Of a stretch of DNA of 64,000 bases, positions 1 to 12,590 are shown piece by piece. Under the pieces are notes generated by a model that was given only the letters and a program-made list of their open reading frames with translations, did not search any database and was not told where the DNA came from. The DNA comes from Sepiola atlantica (Eukaryota > Mollusca > Cephalopoda > Sepiida > Sepiolidae): assembly GCA_963556195.1 (NCBI GenBank), contig OY744525.1, forward strand, positions 46,143,148 to 46,207,147, in the 5' to 3' direction. Position 1 is the first letter of the stretch. Every line of letters begins with the position of its first letter. The position numbers and the translations under genes are program-made.

Positions 1-590
1 GCTGAAGAAAAATTCCTACCAGTAAAATACATAGCCCTGTTGTGCTCGCATACACTTAATGACAATAAAAGTGTAAAAATTTGGGAATTTCCTTGCTTTT
101 GTACATTTAGTGTATATGAATTTTCATCTTAACCCTATTAAGGGCATATGATTTCAGTATACTGGCATTTTTCAGGGAATATTTGATAGGGTTTGGAAGT
201 AGGGTAGACTGCATAAAACGTAAAAAAAGGCCAGGAAAAATGAATTTAAGAGTGATGCATGTAAGATGGGGTAGAGGGGCACACCTTGTTCACTTTAATA
301 CCATACGCAGGATAAGTTCTATTTAATCTATAGATGGTACTATGGCATGTGCTACCATTTAAGGTTAGAGTGGACCTGAGAGTAATTATAACTTAGAGTG
401 ACACCACACTCCTGAAATCTCTAAAATTAGGGCCTAGTCAACTCAGAACTTTAAGGTCATATCCAGGACTACAGGCATTCGGTGTATTACCTCTAAAGAC
501 CATGCACTAATTCAGCAGAAAATATTAAAAATTAAATAAAAAATATTAATAAAAAAAACTATGTTTTTAATAGAGGGTGACCCACCAAAA
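1..590. other. No gene recognised
   Basis: AT-rich sequence with no convincing reading frame, RNA gene or recognisable repeat. Confidence 0.5.
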
Positions 591-604
591 TGCCACTCAT
601 GGAA

Positions 605-1063
605 TAATTAATAAAATTCACAATTTTTATTTGAAATCCAAACATATTTTGTGGAAATAAACTGCAGTCTATGCCTGGTTTGTCCACCAAGTTTCAGTCA
701 TGAAAGTCTAATAGTCTTTATTTAATTGCTGTTCAATGACAAGCCAACATGGATACGAAATGCAAAACTGTTAATAACTTTGACACACTTCTCTCGTGAC
801 ACTGCTCTGATTTTGGCTGTAATGGCACCATTCCGTTCAGGAATAGTTTAGGGATTGTTTTGATAAATATTATCTTGGAGATAACGTCACAGATAAAAAT
901 CCGGTGGGTTAAGATGGATGACACCCCCTGCTGATGAAACAATAACTAAAGTATCCTTGAATGGTGATAAAACAAAGACTGTTAGACATTCATGACTGAA
1001 ACTTGGTGGACAAGTCAGGCATAGTTGGATTACAAATAGGATTGTGAATTTTATTAATGATAT
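605..1063. mobile_element. Fold-back (MITE-like) element with long inverted ends
   Basis: The left arm (about 605-725) reappears as an imperfect reverse complement at about 965-1063, including the stretch around CATGAAAGTCTAATAGTC and a shared end reading TTAATAAAATTCACAAT. The interior holds no recognisable transposase. The 69-codon frame on the minus strand inside it (733-942) has no family I recognise. The superfamily is not assigned. Confidence 0.6.
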
Positions 1064-1194
1064 CTATTGAATTTAGTAATCAGTGCTCAACTGTCTGACC
1101 AGTTGAGCTCCAAATAAATAAACTGAAAAAGAAGCCTAGAAAGTTGGTTGATAAGAAGGCTAAAATGTTTCATTCTTTTTTTTTTAACGTAGTT

Positions 1195-1450
1195 CACCCC
1201 AAACAAGGCAGGCCGCCACTGTAGACGTAAGGGGCTACTGAGAAGAAAGAAAGGGGGAGAAGGTGGGGGGTCAACCTAAACTGGGATCTGCGCAGCAAGG
1301 TGTCTGTTTACATTAATTTTAAATTTCTGCATGTCAGTACTGTCGGGGAAACAGGGGGCAGGGAGGGAGTTCCAGAGGCCAGCAGCACGAGAAAAGAAGC
1401 TATTTGAGTAGAAAGCTCTCCGGCATCTGGGGACCTCCACAGTGAATGGA
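1195..1450 (-). pseudogene. LINE 3' end remnant (C-terminal RT region)
   Basis: Read on the minus strand with frameshifts, the segment gives a Ser/Phe-rich stretch, then a 'LWNSLP'-like block and a 'NVNRHL'-like block. This C-terminal signature of a non-LTR retrotransposon polyprotein recurs at 21.8, 37.2, 46.2 and 63.7 kb. It is broken by stops and clearly dead. The LINE clade (Jockey/CR1-like) is inferred from general pattern only. Confidence 0.6.
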
Positions 1451-1900
1451 TGGGATTAAGTTGATTGTCGAGTTGGTCTAGTGATTTTAGATGGACGTCT
1501 ATTCTCTGAGTTCTGATTGGCTGCTAGTCCATGAATGGATAATCCCCAAATAACTATTGCTTTATTCAAGCAAGAACTTTCCTATCAACTATTGGTGCCC
1601 GTTATAGAACTAAGTGTCAATTTGATTCTACAATATCATAGGTGACATCTTTGGGGGATCACCCTGTATCAACCGTAGACCTTGTAATCTAAATAAGTAT
1701 TCCTATTAGAAACTATACCATAATTGCTCACTGTTGGTCACTTATCGGCTCAAAAACAAATCATTAGAATTGCACCAAATTTAGCATAGCCCATACCTGA
1801 GATTTTGGGTGTGCCGGGGAGGGGGTCGCTTTTTACTACTACTGCTAATACTAAAAACTATCATTACTTATATACGTAAAAACTATTGGTCAGAATTACA
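1450..1900. other. No gene recognised
   Basis: AT-rich spacer with no supportable feature. Confidence 0.4.
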
Positions 1901-1917
1901 CCATGTTACTATGATGA

Positions 1918-2010
1918 CGAAGAAGAAGTAGTAGTAGTAGTAGAAGAAGTAGTAGAAGAAGAAGTAGAAGAAGAAGAAGAAGAAGAAGAAGTAGTAGTAG
2001 TAGTAGTAGA

Positions 2011-2057
<47 letters not shown>

Positions 2058-2074
2058 AAGAAGAAGAAGAAGAA
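1918..2074. repeat. GAA/GTA trinucleotide microsatellite
   Basis: Uninterrupted mixture of GAA and GTA triplets. It opens spurious long frames of poly-Glu/Val or poly-Leu. Confidence 0.97.
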
Positions 2075-2174
2075 GTTCCAAAACTACTTAGAAGAACTGC
2101 ACCAAATTTGGCATGAAGAGCTCTTAGTATGCCGAATGTAATGCCATTAAAAATATTAATTGCGCTCAATATCA

Positions 2175-2300
2175 AGATTCATCTGAAGATGGCTGGAGCT
2201 TACATCGGCCGAAACGTTCTGAGTCTAGCAACCAAGATGAGTATAGTAGTCCGAATAATGCAAATTATCAATCCTATTCTGAAACTAATTATGCTGTTTA
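2175..2300 (+). mobile_element. Right-end fragment of tRNA/fold-back family B
   Basis: Carries CTGAAGA (2183-2189), a GGC...GGCC pairing and CGAAACG (2210-2216), followed by a tail with GTCCGAATAATGCAAATTAT. The same module ends the better copies at 45.2-45.6 and 52.4-52.55 kb. Hammerhead-like core, but no convincing stem I. Confidence 0.55.
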
Positions 2301-2391
2301 AATAAATCCCTAAAACCCTTCCACAATAACTAGACTAAAACGCTGTCTCGTAGGTGAGATATTAAAAAATAAAGTCAATACTAATCTACAC

Positions 2392-2500
2392 TGAGGAAGA
2401 GAGACAGAAAAAGAGTAAGAGTAAGAGAAAGAGAAAGAGAGAGAGAGAAAGAGAGACAGAAAAAGAGTAAGAAAAAGAGAGAGAGAAAGAGAGAGAGAAA

Positions 2501-2532
<32 letters not shown>

Positions 2533-2617
2533 AAGAGATAGAGATAGAGAAAGAGAGAGAGAAAGAGATAGAGAGAGAGAAAGAGATAGAGAGAAAGAGA
2601 TAGAGAAAAAGAGAGTA
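2392..2617. repeat. GA-rich microsatellite (GAGAAA variants)
   Basis: Purine-only tract of GA, GAAA and GATA units. It yields artefactual Ser/Leu frames on the minus strand. Confidence 0.95.
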
Positions 2618-2639
2618 ACCATTTTCAAATTTTAAATTA

Positions 2640-3283
2640 CAAAAAAGTCAAATAATGATGCAGCTTCACGCGTGGAGGATTTAGCTAATCATTCTTTTAA
2701 CGGAAACATTGTCAATATTTACACCCTTTCCCTTCAGTATCCATTTAATGAAGAGATCGATTAGCTTCCTGCTTCAATATTGACTATCTTAGAATCAAGG
2801 ATCATTATACGCTCAATGCATTTCCTGTGTAATACATTATTCATTTTTTTTAGCCTCTTTCAATTTTGACTAAGATGGAAAACCATTTTCCAATTTAAAA
2901 TTCGAACGTTCACACTTTCGATGTAGATTCATATTTTAATTGTTTTTTCCACAACAGATAACGTACCACACACACTGAGAGCCAAACAGCGGGCGAGTCT
3001 ACTCGAAACTTTCACTATTTAGTAGGATACATTCCGACTGAGAATTTGAAATCACCTGCTTTTGAAGTGGCAAATCTGCTACTTAACCGCCATGCTACAT
3101 ATAAGAAAGCTGAACAACTACCACAGCAGATGCAAACCAGAGTGGACGACTAATTGTGTGGAGATACTTGCTCTTCTTGACATACAACTAGGAAAATTAC
3201 AAAACTCAGGCTAATGGCTCACAGCAGGATTTATAAACTAACCAGGTCGATATCATTCAACCATCAGCTAATACCTAGAGTGG
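2640..3283. other. No gene recognised
   Basis: AT-rich spacer. Nothing supportable seen. Confidence 0.4.
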
Positions 3284-3870
3284 AACAAAGTGTAGTATCT
3301 GTTGTGATACTATACTTAATCTTTTCTGTCCTCGGTCTGTGAAGGTGAAATCCGTATAGACTAGTGATGGGACGATTCCAATATTTTTTCCGATTCCGAT
3401 ACAATTACCGATTTTGTTCAAAATTACCGATTCCGATAAAATTACCGATTCTGTTCTAAATTCCCGATTCCGTTCTAAATTCCCAATTCTGATTCTTTTA
3501 AAATCTTTAAATATGTAGCTATAGAGCTGTTATGTTGTTTTTTTTTAATTTTTGATCTATAGATTTTAGTTGTACTGGTAGTTTAAAAATCAATAAATAT
3601 CTATCATGAGTACCAGCAATGGAAAATTAAGTTAAAACAAAAAAAAAGAACCGTTTTTCGCATTGGCAAATAGGCACCAATTTTTCTGATTCTGATTCCA
3701 ATATTCCCAAAAAGTTCTGATTTTTCTGATTTCTGATTCCAATTAATCAGCCCAACCCTAAGCTAGATTGAGGCAATTTTAATTTTTGCCCAATCTATAG
3801 TTTCCCTTTATTAAAAATCGACCTTGTGTATAATTCTGCTCTCATGTCGAGCCAAGTAAATAAGGACCTA
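3284..3870 (+). mobile_element. U2-snRNA-derived SINE, interrupted by a MITE
   Basis: The left part (3284-3362) has the U2 signature AAAGTGTAGTATCTGTT, followed by TTTCTGTCCTCGGTCTGTGA. The right part (about 3763-3870) has the family's 3' half, including GACCTTGTGT and a 3' AAGTAAATAAGGACC. The same arrangement is continuous at 24677-24884, so 3363-3762 is a later insertion into this SINE. Confidence 0.7.
3363..3762. mobile_element. MITE with TAGKGWTGGG-type inverted ends (hAT-like?)
   Basis: The left end reads TAGTGATGGGACGATTCC. The right end reverse-complements to TAGGGTTGGGCTGATTAA. The interior is made of repeated 'CCGATTCCGATA'-type motifs. A clean target duplication was not found, so the superfamily is tentative. 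It interrupts a U2-derived SINE. Confidence 0.6.
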
Positions 3871-4382
3871 GTCATAATGACTATAGAATTGAATGTGATT
3901 ATTTTTCCACAATCAAACACACAATGCAGCCCAAACACATTAAGCCAGCCATGAACAGGAAATCCTTGATGTGCTTGCTGCATTGTGCGTATAATTGTGG
4001 AAAAGCAGTTATATATCTACTAGCTTCACAAGGTTCGCTACTTGAAACCAACATTTTAAATAATAAACATTTCATTCATAAGTTTCTTGTAAACACACAA
4101 CAATTTTCGTATTTATTCATATGAATAGATAAACATTATAATTTTGGTAATTTTGACAAATTTATTTATCTTTTAAATATAGCGAAAGAAATGGGGAAAA
4201 AAGAAGAAATCAATTCGCCTGAGCGATGGAGTGTGTGTGGGGGGGAGGAGGATCTTTTAAAAACAATAACAATTAAATTTGGCAGCACTAAAGAAAGAGA
4301 GGGGAGGGGAAGGGGTGAGAGGGAAGGGGAATTACGATACAAAATTTAATTTTAAAAAGAGCCCTCTCCCCAAAGAGAGAAC

Positions 4383-4413
<31 letters not shown>

Positions 4414-4866
4414 CAGTTACGTCCTCCTCTCTGTGAAGATTTATGCCTCATCTGTATATCTTTCTAGCTAGCTAAGACATATTAGTTTCATTTAAATTAT
4501 CTCCCTTGATAATTTATGAATATATTTTAAGAAAGGTTTTTGTAATTTATCCTTTTTTGTTAAATCACTTTAATTAATTACTGTCAATAGCGACGAAACT
4601 ATTTCAGATATATAGGAAAAATAACATAATAAAATTACAAATGAATAATACCAAACATTAATTCATTAAAGACTATTTAAAAATAGTTATGCAAATTAGA
4701 TAGATATCTGAATGTCTATGAGTCTATCGTCAGTACTATATATACCGTTTTTCAAAGTATTGTGTTGTATTATTGATTTAAATAACAGTAACCCGTTTGG
4801 ATGGTAATATAGGATTGAAATATATATATATATATATATAGTTAGCTATGAAAATATATTTATGCC
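3871..4866. other. Non-coding, simple-sequence-bearing DNA
   Basis: No gene seen. Contains an inverted duplication around 3905-4005 (arms with CACAATTATACGC-like sequence), a short GA tract near 4385-4413 and a short (TA)n near 4822-4840. Confidence 0.5.
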
Positions 4867-4935
4867 AATTAAGCTACACAGAGGCTCCCGCGTTTCATCC
4901 CCGGGGGAATCTTCAGGCTGGGTGCCATTGACTCT
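4866..4935 (-). ncRNA. Hammerhead-like module, degenerate
   Basis: On the minus strand: CTGAAGA, then a TCCCC/GGGGA hairpin, then GAAACGCG. This order of core and stem II is hammerhead-like. Its downstream side reaches a (TA)n tract at about 4840 after a short AT-rich stretch, as in the better ribozymes of this window. Stems I and III are not convincing, so it is probably inactive. Confidence 0.4.
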
Positions 4936-5079
4936 GCGGAGGCATCAGATCTTGTGGGGTTATTCATTTTATATACACTCATGTCGCTGTGAGAATAACC
5001 ACCACCACCACCCCCATCAAACCATCATCATCATCAACAACAACAGCTGGTTTATTTGTTGAATCAGGCCACAATTAAT

Positions 5080-5625
5080 CCTCTGGTGAGGGTGGGACTT
5101 GATTGTCTTGTCTCATTTCGACTAGACATAGTTTTTAAGGTAGTTTTACGGCTGAATGCCTATCCTTCACCAACTTGAACCCTTCTGACAATCCAAGACC
5201 TCCACCATTTCCTTCTAACTAGGACTGATGTGGTTTCCATTTGAGTATGCACCAATGTCACATATTACCTGTGAGTTGCCGCATACACTACTGTCACTCA
5301 GGTTGTGACAGGTCATCCAAAGATAGCATTTGCCACATGCCCTATAGCCGGGGATTGGATTGGTGAGTGTCGGGACGTCCACATACCAGTGGGCCCTGCA
5401 CACTTCACCTCTAGGGCTCCAATCTACTGCGAGATCCCTAGCCAATTAGCCTGGGGCTGCAAGGAGCCCAGTATCCATGGTGTACCACGGGAAGGTTTGG
5501 CCAGAGTATTATCGATAGAGAGGGTATATACCAGCAGGGAAGACTTACGCACTCAGCTTCCTTTTCGTCCAAAGACTAGCTAGTGAATGAGGCTGAAAGT
5601 GGTAGGTGAGAAGCATATGCAACCA
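5080..5625. other. GC-elevated unrecognised segment, probably an old repeat
   Basis: Base composition is clearly richer in G+C than the surroundings, and overlapping open frames exist on both strands (5305-5583 plus, 5215-5445 minus). Neither resembles a family I know. A repeat origin is more likely than a gene. Confidence 0.35.
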
Positions 5626-7140
5626 CATCTACACAAAACAACACCACTTTACACATCACACAAACCTGTGACCAATTAAAGATGAAGATGCAAATTATCA
5701 ATACGCATCTAAAAAATACTAAAACATAAAACATGTTAAAATTTTAATTAATTTTCAATTCAATTCTACATTAAAAAATGTGTTTTTTTGTTTTAAGTAA
5801 AACCTTTTAAAAAGAGTGACAGAAATCTTATTAATTGAACGTATAAAAATGATTAATTCTTGAAAATCAAAAAAAAATGTTTGACTGCTTTTTGTTTCCA
5901 TCCTTATCTAAACCGATAATTTACACAACATTTCCCCCCCCCCCCATAAATGCATACTTGCAAAAGCTAAATTTGAAAATCCGTACATTCCGTGTCTGTA
6001 AGGGTTGAACACACACAAGCGAAAGAAACAATAATTCTATTTTAGTTTTCAATTAGGATCTCCAATAGGTCAAAGGTCACTGAACTCCTTCTCTTTTGTT
6101 ATTTTGCTGCTTCTCAGTGACCACACAAGAGAAAGAGAACATCACCCTCTTTGAATATTAGTGATTTTGTATTCACAAATATATATTTTGAGAACCAAAG
6201 GCTCCAAGACTATTTTATCAATATAAACAAAATTTAGTTTCGTTTACTTCCACTATTAGCCAAGCCACATTATATATCTACTAGTGTTGGCCAGGAAATT
6301 TAAAGAACCCAAGAAACTTATTTGGCGTGTATTTGATGTGTGGATTTAATATTAATAAACTTACGACTTATTTACTTAAAGTAAAAACAAAGCCTTGATC
6401 TACGAAAATGAGAATGATTATTACATATTTGAACATCTGTAAAATTTACAAGCGGTGCAGCGAAATTTATTTATCCTACAAAATAGTTGAATAGTGATTC
6501 GAGTAGTGGTCAGAGGACTTAAGACTGACAGAGGGGTAACTCCTCCGACTATCTCTATTACTAGCGAAAACTGTTGGTTGGATTGAATATAAAATTTAAA
6601 AATTGATTGGAAATAAAATATATTTTGTGTATCAGAACACAAAACAATATATGCATTGTTTTACATATCAAGAATATTTTTTTAAGCAGCATTTGTTTAC
6701 GGCCAATTAAATAGGAGAAAATCTCACTTTACTTTATATGTAAGAAATTATACTCAAACTCTGAGGATCGGGAAAGTTTATTTGTACATGAACGTTGGGG
6801 GAAGGGCGAATTATGTAAATAAAGAGTGAATGATCATAGAAGTGGTGAAAGTAAATAGTTAAATGGGTGAGAAGAGAGAGAGAGAGAAGAAAAGAGAGAG
6901 GAGAGAGAAAAGACACAAGAAGAGGAAGAGAGAGAAGGGGAGGAGTGAAGGAAGAAAGGGAAAGAGAAATGAAATCTATTATGATATCACAATGTAATCT
7001 GAAATCCTTTGTGAAAATTGGAAGTGTCGAAAAGTGAGTGTTTGGGTTACTGATTCTGTTATAGTTGCTTAAAACATTGATACTGTTGAATTTTTTTAAT
7101 CTATCTGATGTACAATGTACCAACGTTGACCCAATGGATC
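5626..7140. other. No gene recognised
   Basis: AT-rich spacer with a poly-C run near 5935 and a purine tract near 6870-6970. Nothing else supportable. Confidence 0.4.
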
Positions 7141-7142
7141 GC

Positions 7143-7144
<2 letters not shown>

Positions 7145-7199
<55 letters not shown>
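7145..7199. repeat. (TA)n microsatellite
   Basis: Long perfect TA tract. Others in the window (approximate): 7830-7861, 9723-9756, 9896-9940, 10704-10749, 10999-11029, 12593-12619, 14199-14261, 14547-14571, 20239-20285, 28765-28826, 30310-30365, 31094-31157, 31938-31960, 34373-34468, 34600-34671, 34805-34874, 35266-35331, 36882-36952, 39821-39851, 40976-41007, 41382-41427, 41853-41884, 41908-41951, 42303-42328, 49805-49844, 56953-56985, 57219-57258, 57650-57678, 58301-58334, 58717-58752, 59167-59191, 59455-59528, 61022-61069, 61780-61811, 62017-62053, 62727-62764. Confidence 0.97.
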
Positions 7200-7201
<2 letters not shown>

Positions 7202-7826
7202 CAGCAAATCGTTTTCTATTCATGTCTGATTAAAGCTAGTTTCCGAGTCTCCAGTTGTAATTCATGGAGTATGGATTCGAGAGTTCGTATTTCGTCCATG
7301 TCGACTGCTTTCGATCTTCACTATCGTTTTAAGAAATTGTTGTTGCTTCTTTTTATAATGTTATTGTTGTTTAAGGTGTTTTATTACTGGAGAAAAAATA
7401 AGGTGTAATCTGTTATTTATTTAAGTATTTGTGTATTTATTGTTTTTATTAATTTGTTGTTTTTTAGTTAGTTTTTCTTTAATTGTAGAAGAAATAAAGT
7501 TTAATTTAATCTTTGTTATTATGTCCTTGTATATTTATCTATTTTTTAAAATTTAACTGTGGAAGACATTTAATACGATACTACTGATGTTAAAGGATAT
7601 TCTATTAATGTTAGGCTCCGTTCTTTTTCTCAAAACCGCCTACTACAACTTAGCGGATAACGTCACACCAACCCAGGACGTCTTACCTATAAACAAAAGT
7701 AAAAGTTTGTTTATTTTATAAAAAAAAAGAGTAAAAATATATCTCTGATGATGGAGGTTTCCTCCGAAATTAATTGGAAAAAAAGAAAAAAATTTGTCAC
7801 GCATTGTAAAAAGGGCTTCTATCGTC

Positions 7827-7865
<39 letters not shown>

Positions 7866-8873
7866 TGCATTATGGAGGCCCTATGTTGAAAAAGTTTGGG
7901 TTAGAGTGTACTTCAGCTAGTACGAATTGGGACGACTGAGGTCGGGATATTTATAGCTCAGTGTAGGTCAAGCCGACACATACTCTGGGGAAATGAATCT
8001 GTCTTACCACGAGTGAGTAACGGATAGGTGAACTTAAGATCAAAGAAGAGGGCATTGGGGTCAATAAAAGTCAGAGATAGAGGCCGACAGATCGAGGACA
8101 CGATGACGTCACTTGTTTGTCGCGCACAAAGAAACGAAAGTTTCAAAAGGAGTTCTGCTCATGGGTTCGAGCGAGGCAGCCGTAGAAAACTATGCACTGA
8201 AACTTTGAACTAAGTTAAGTCGGTATGAGACCGAAGAAGAAAATCTCCAACGTTATTCGTCCAGCCCGTAATTGATCCTCTAATAAGTTAGGATGAACCT
8301 AACAGTTAGAACAAGTGTATAAGATAGACGGTAGTTAAGATATAACGGATCTTTCTCTCTTACGATCCTTATAGCCAGAGAAATAATCTCCTGAAATCTC
8401 TCAAACGAATGTATTCAGACTCACCTTTTTTGTCGGTTGAAAAGATTTGTTAACTAGACACAATGATGAGACGGCCATGGAGACGGAAGAAAGAAGAAAT
8501 TACAACGACGATCACGGCATGAAATAGAAAAATAATATTGCCAGCAATCCAGCGATGAAGGAGAAAACAGAAAGAAACAAAAGATAAATTTCGCTAATAT
8601 TAAATGAACAGTTTAGACATTTTGTCGCTTAATAATTTGTATTATATTATATAAAAAATTATAAAAACCTTTTATATTGTTTATACTACTATATATGTTT
8701 CATATTTGTTATCGCCCTAGTTATAATTAATAATTAATAATATCATTATTTTGATTATTATCATGATGTGTATAGATTATTACTATTATTGTTACTTTAT
8801 TCTATGATTCTGTTCGTTTACAATTATTAGTTTCTTTATCTTTACTTCAAATTATTTCATTATTATTATCATG

Positions 8874-8904
<31 letters not shown>

Positions 8905-9700
8905 GGATTATAACATGGGTATTTTTATCCTGAGATAATTAGATATATATTTTTTGAAAAGTAGTAAAATTGTGATGTTTATTTACTTGACTTTTGGAAT
9001 TCTCAAAAATATAAAATAAAATAGTCTAAATCGTCTTAGAAACGATCGTACGCCAAATATTTATTGATTAGAATTTTGGGAACTGATATAGATAATGTGC
9101 TAATTTTATTTGTCTCAAGCCACTCTCTCTCTCTCTCACACATATATATATATATATATATATATGAAATGTTTAACGAGCGTATGATTGTTGAATTGAG
9201 GTCATAAATTGATAGTCAAAATATTCTATGTTGTTTACATAGACTAAGTTGCGTCATAGCATGGCAAAGAGGGCAGATAGATCCTGTCTTTTTGGTGTTC
9301 CATGTCAAAGGAAACGGATGTCTTTTCCGGGGCTCCATTACTATGAGGGATAGTGAGTAAGATGAAGCGATAATACAGGTAAATCTTGCTATAAAACGAA
9401 AACACAAATAAGGTAACAAAGAGGCAAGCCAGAGCAAATAAGCGAGTGATTGTTGCTTACATTATTTCAATCATAAAGAGACTTCATCCAAGTGCAGATA
9501 CCAGTTATGAAGATGAAACCAAAGATCAAAAATGAATAAAGTTACTAAAGATGCTTATGCATTATAGAAATGAAAAAAAAACACATAAGTTTAACTCAGC
9601 ATTAGTATAATATTTTCAGTAAAGTTTAGTTTAAATAGGACGCCATCTTTTTTATTAGCAGCAAATGTAGTTGTTAATAGTAAATTCTAATAATGATATA
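7200..9700. other. Non-coding stretch
   Basis: No supportable gene. 7870-8280 is less AT-rich and contains CATGGGTTCGAGCGAG (near 8160), which could be an RNA polymerase III B-box of an old tRNA-derived SINE, but no partner A-box was identified. 8870-8905 is an ATT tract and 9122-9165 a CT then TA tract. Confidence 0.4.
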
Positions 9701-9721
9701 TTCTTTCATTTACAACAATGG

Positions 9722-9759
<38 letters not shown>

Positions 9760-9894
9760 GATAATTTATTTCATTTTGACTACAAAATTGATTTTGTTTC
9801 ACGAGAGCAGTTTTTAGGAGCTTCCGATCTTCAGGTGTTGAAATAGCATTCAATTCCCCTGGATTTATACCCTGTGGATCTATACCATACTCGG

Positions 9895-9943
<49 letters not shown>

Positions 9944-9984
9944 ATGTGCGTGTGTGTGTGTGTGTGTGTGTGTTATAACCTTGA

Positions 9985-10250
9985 GAATCGACCCCTTGGT
10001 GGCCGGTTTGTGAAATAATACAAAAATAATAATATTAATTTTAGTTCGCCATTTTCAAGAAATCTGTTCACACCTCATAAAAGGCTTGAAGAAGAGAATG
10101 GTTCCCGAAAATTCCCTACGGACGATATACAAAAAACAAAAACAAAAACAAACACTGAAATTGGGATTTACTTTACTTTCCATCTAAAATCGTCCAATGA
10201 ATTCGGCACGAAATTTTAAGTTGCACGTTTATTTATTTGTTCTTCCTTTT
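9985..10250. repeat. Dispersed repeat, copy 1 (partner at 13990-14190)
   Basis: Shares CCATTTTCAAGAAATCTGTT-like sequence, 'GTTCACAC' and 'TTGGGATTTAC' in the same order with 13990-14190. Both copies lie beside (TA)n. Function unknown. Confidence 0.6.
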
Positions 10251-10703
10251 CAGTTTTTTATTCACTATTATTATACTTCTTCTGCAACTGGTGCGCTTAT
10301 GATTGTACCCATTTCGAATTACTCAGTAATATAAAAGTGAAGTATTTGACCAATCGATTTCCACCCTTATGTTTATTCATTTCATTATATAACCAGTTTT
10401 AATGGAGAATTCATTTTAATTTTTATACTGAAACAAAATAAAATTTATCGACGTTGAATATCTTAAAGACCATATCAATTGAGCTTTTTGTTGTTTTTTC
10501 CTCAAAAACAAAATTTGACGATGTTCATGCACAGTAGATTTCCTCCATATTGGAATATATCAAATAACACTACGACAATCACCATTTAAAAAAAATTTCC
10601 TCTAAATTACCAAAATGTCAAATGAAAATTACTTTATTGGTTTGTGTAAAAAAGACTACAGCATCAGTAATTGCCGCCTGGAGGTCGGATAGTTTTTGAT
10701 AGC

Positions 10704-10763
<60 letters not shown>

Positions 10764-10835
10764 ATTTTTTATTTTGTAACATAAAGTACTTATAATAGCT
10801 CAATAGTTTAAAGCTAGAGCTATGCTATATTCAAT

Positions 10836-10995
10836 ATCTTTATGTAGTTCAATACCACATCATTATCACAGATGACAGATTCACGTCATTTTTTTCCAAC
10901 TTATTTTTTTCTTTATTTATTTTATTTTATAAGTTGGAAAAAATGACGGGAATCTGTCCTCTGTGATAATGGTGTGGTATTGAACTACATAAAAA

Positions 10996-10998
<3 letters not shown>
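10836..10998. repeat. Long hairpin (fold-back) abutting (TA)n
   Basis: The left arm (about 10836-10902) with ATGTAGTTCAATACCACA is matched by the right arm (about 10931-10997) as a nearly perfect reverse complement, over roughly 65 bp around a short AT loop. Confidence 0.8.
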
Positions 10999-11032
<34 letters not shown>

Positions 11033-11161
11033 TGCAAACATTATTAAAAATAACAAAACTCATCTGTCTAGTTATACTTTATTAAATTTTTTCAATCTTT
11101 CAAATGATTTTCTTTGTGTTAAAATAAAAAAAATGATAAAAGATCCGTATGTGTTACTAAC

Positions 11162-11193
11162 ATTTTCGATTCCTCTTCGAATCATCTTCAGGT
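11162..11193 (-). ncRNA. Hammerhead-like module at PLE 3' end
   Basis: Minus strand: CTGAAGA, then a perfect GATTC/GAATC 5-bp stem II with a 6-nt loop, then GAAA. Equivalent modules end PLE copies at about 34194-34230 and 62530-62565. Hammerhead motifs are known in PLE terminal repeats. Stem I was not found, so activity is doubtful. Confidence 0.5.
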
Positions 11194-11493
11194 GTTGATG
11201 GCAAAAGGGACTACAAAACTGGTGAAAGGAGATAATGTTTTAAATACATCTGAGAGACGCGCACATGAAAGAACGCCTTACATTGTTCCAAAGAAAGACG
11301 TTGACGAATTAAAAAAAAAGTTTAATTAATTTTTTTTTTAAGTAATGGCTGATTTATTTGATGTAGTCGAATAATTATGGAGAGGGAAAATGAGAGGTAA
11401 GCTACAGTTAATTTAATAAAAATGTCCGGTTTTTTTTAATTTTGATTAAGCGACGCCAAGGTGGCGTCACTGAACTAAATTAAACTACACTAA

Positions 11494-11655
11494 ACATTTT
11501 AAAATGGTTTTGCTAGTCTCACACACGATATTATTAATTGTAGGTTGTTGTGTTTTTATGTACATGGCTTCAAGCATTTTAAAATGGTTTTGCTAGTCTC
11601 ACACACGATATTATTAATTGTAGGTTGTTGTGTTTTTATGTAGATGGCTTCAAGT
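11494..11655. repeat. 79-bp tandem duplication
   Basis: Two near-identical units starting CATTTTAAAATGGTTTTGCT, inside the PLE pseudogene. Confidence 0.9.
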
Positions 11656-12590
11656 ATTTTTAATTTTTTCAAATTTGTTTCGGAATGTATTATTTTAGTG
11701 TTGTTTACTAAAGTTTTTCTTAAATCGGATGGAGGGCAATTATGTTTTTGTAGCTGTTTTTAGATTGAACTGGTGCTCATGAGATGCATGGTGAGGCAGT
11801 GGGATAGGGTAGTTGTTGTAAAACCAATGTAGCTATTATTATTATGGGAATTACATTCTCTGAAAAGACATTTAAACTTATCGACGACATTGGTTCTTTC
11901 TAGTGTTTTGGGGTTGAGGAGGGGTTGTTTTTTACTACAAGATTTTGGGTTTTAAATTTTCTATAGTAAATAATTAGTTTAATTTTATTATTTTTGTCTG
12001 TTGGGGATATATATCTGTGTATAATATTTTTTATAGCTTTTTCTTCTAATCTGAAATTGGCTGCATTTGGTTACAGAAGTATAAATCGATATCGTTAGAA
12101 TTGTGATGTTGTATATTATTATTATTTTTAGTAGTGTTTGTTAAGTTTCGGATCATTGATATCGTTAGAATTGTGATGTTGTATATTATTATTAGTAGTG
12201 TTTTTCAAGTTTCGAATCATTGATTTTATTTCTTCATCAACGATGTAGTTAGAAAATTCATTATTAATCAATACTTGTTTGATATATTTTTTATATGTTT
12301 TTTAGTTCGATGAATAGTGTTTTGGGGGAGGAGGAGATCAACTTTGCACGGTTTAGTAGATTTTTAACAATAGCTATTTTGTAGCGATAGGGACACTCAC
12401 TCTTGAAATTTACCAGACTAGAATTTAAGCTGGTTGTTTTTTTTATAAGTAGAAGTGGTAAACGTATTATTAGAGGTGTCGATAAGTACATCTAAGAATG
12501 GGATTTTATTATTGACGTTTAGTTCTATGGTGAATTTAAGGACAGAGTTCTTTTGGAAAAGGTCTTGAAATTTATGTATTTGTTCATTGT

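Noticed and set aside
1886..2116. Open frame of poly-Glu/Val on the plus strand and poly-Leu or Ser/Thr on the minus strand
   Set aside because: It is the translation of a GAA/GTA microsatellite.
2386..2628. Ser/Leu repeat protein
   Set aside because: Product of the GA microsatellite.
6734..7207. 157-codon minus frame starting with an Ile-Tyr run
   Set aside because: The start comes from a TA microsatellite and the rest from a purine tract and AT-rich DNA. No family resemblance. The many similar 'IYIYIY' frames in the window are rejected for the same reason.
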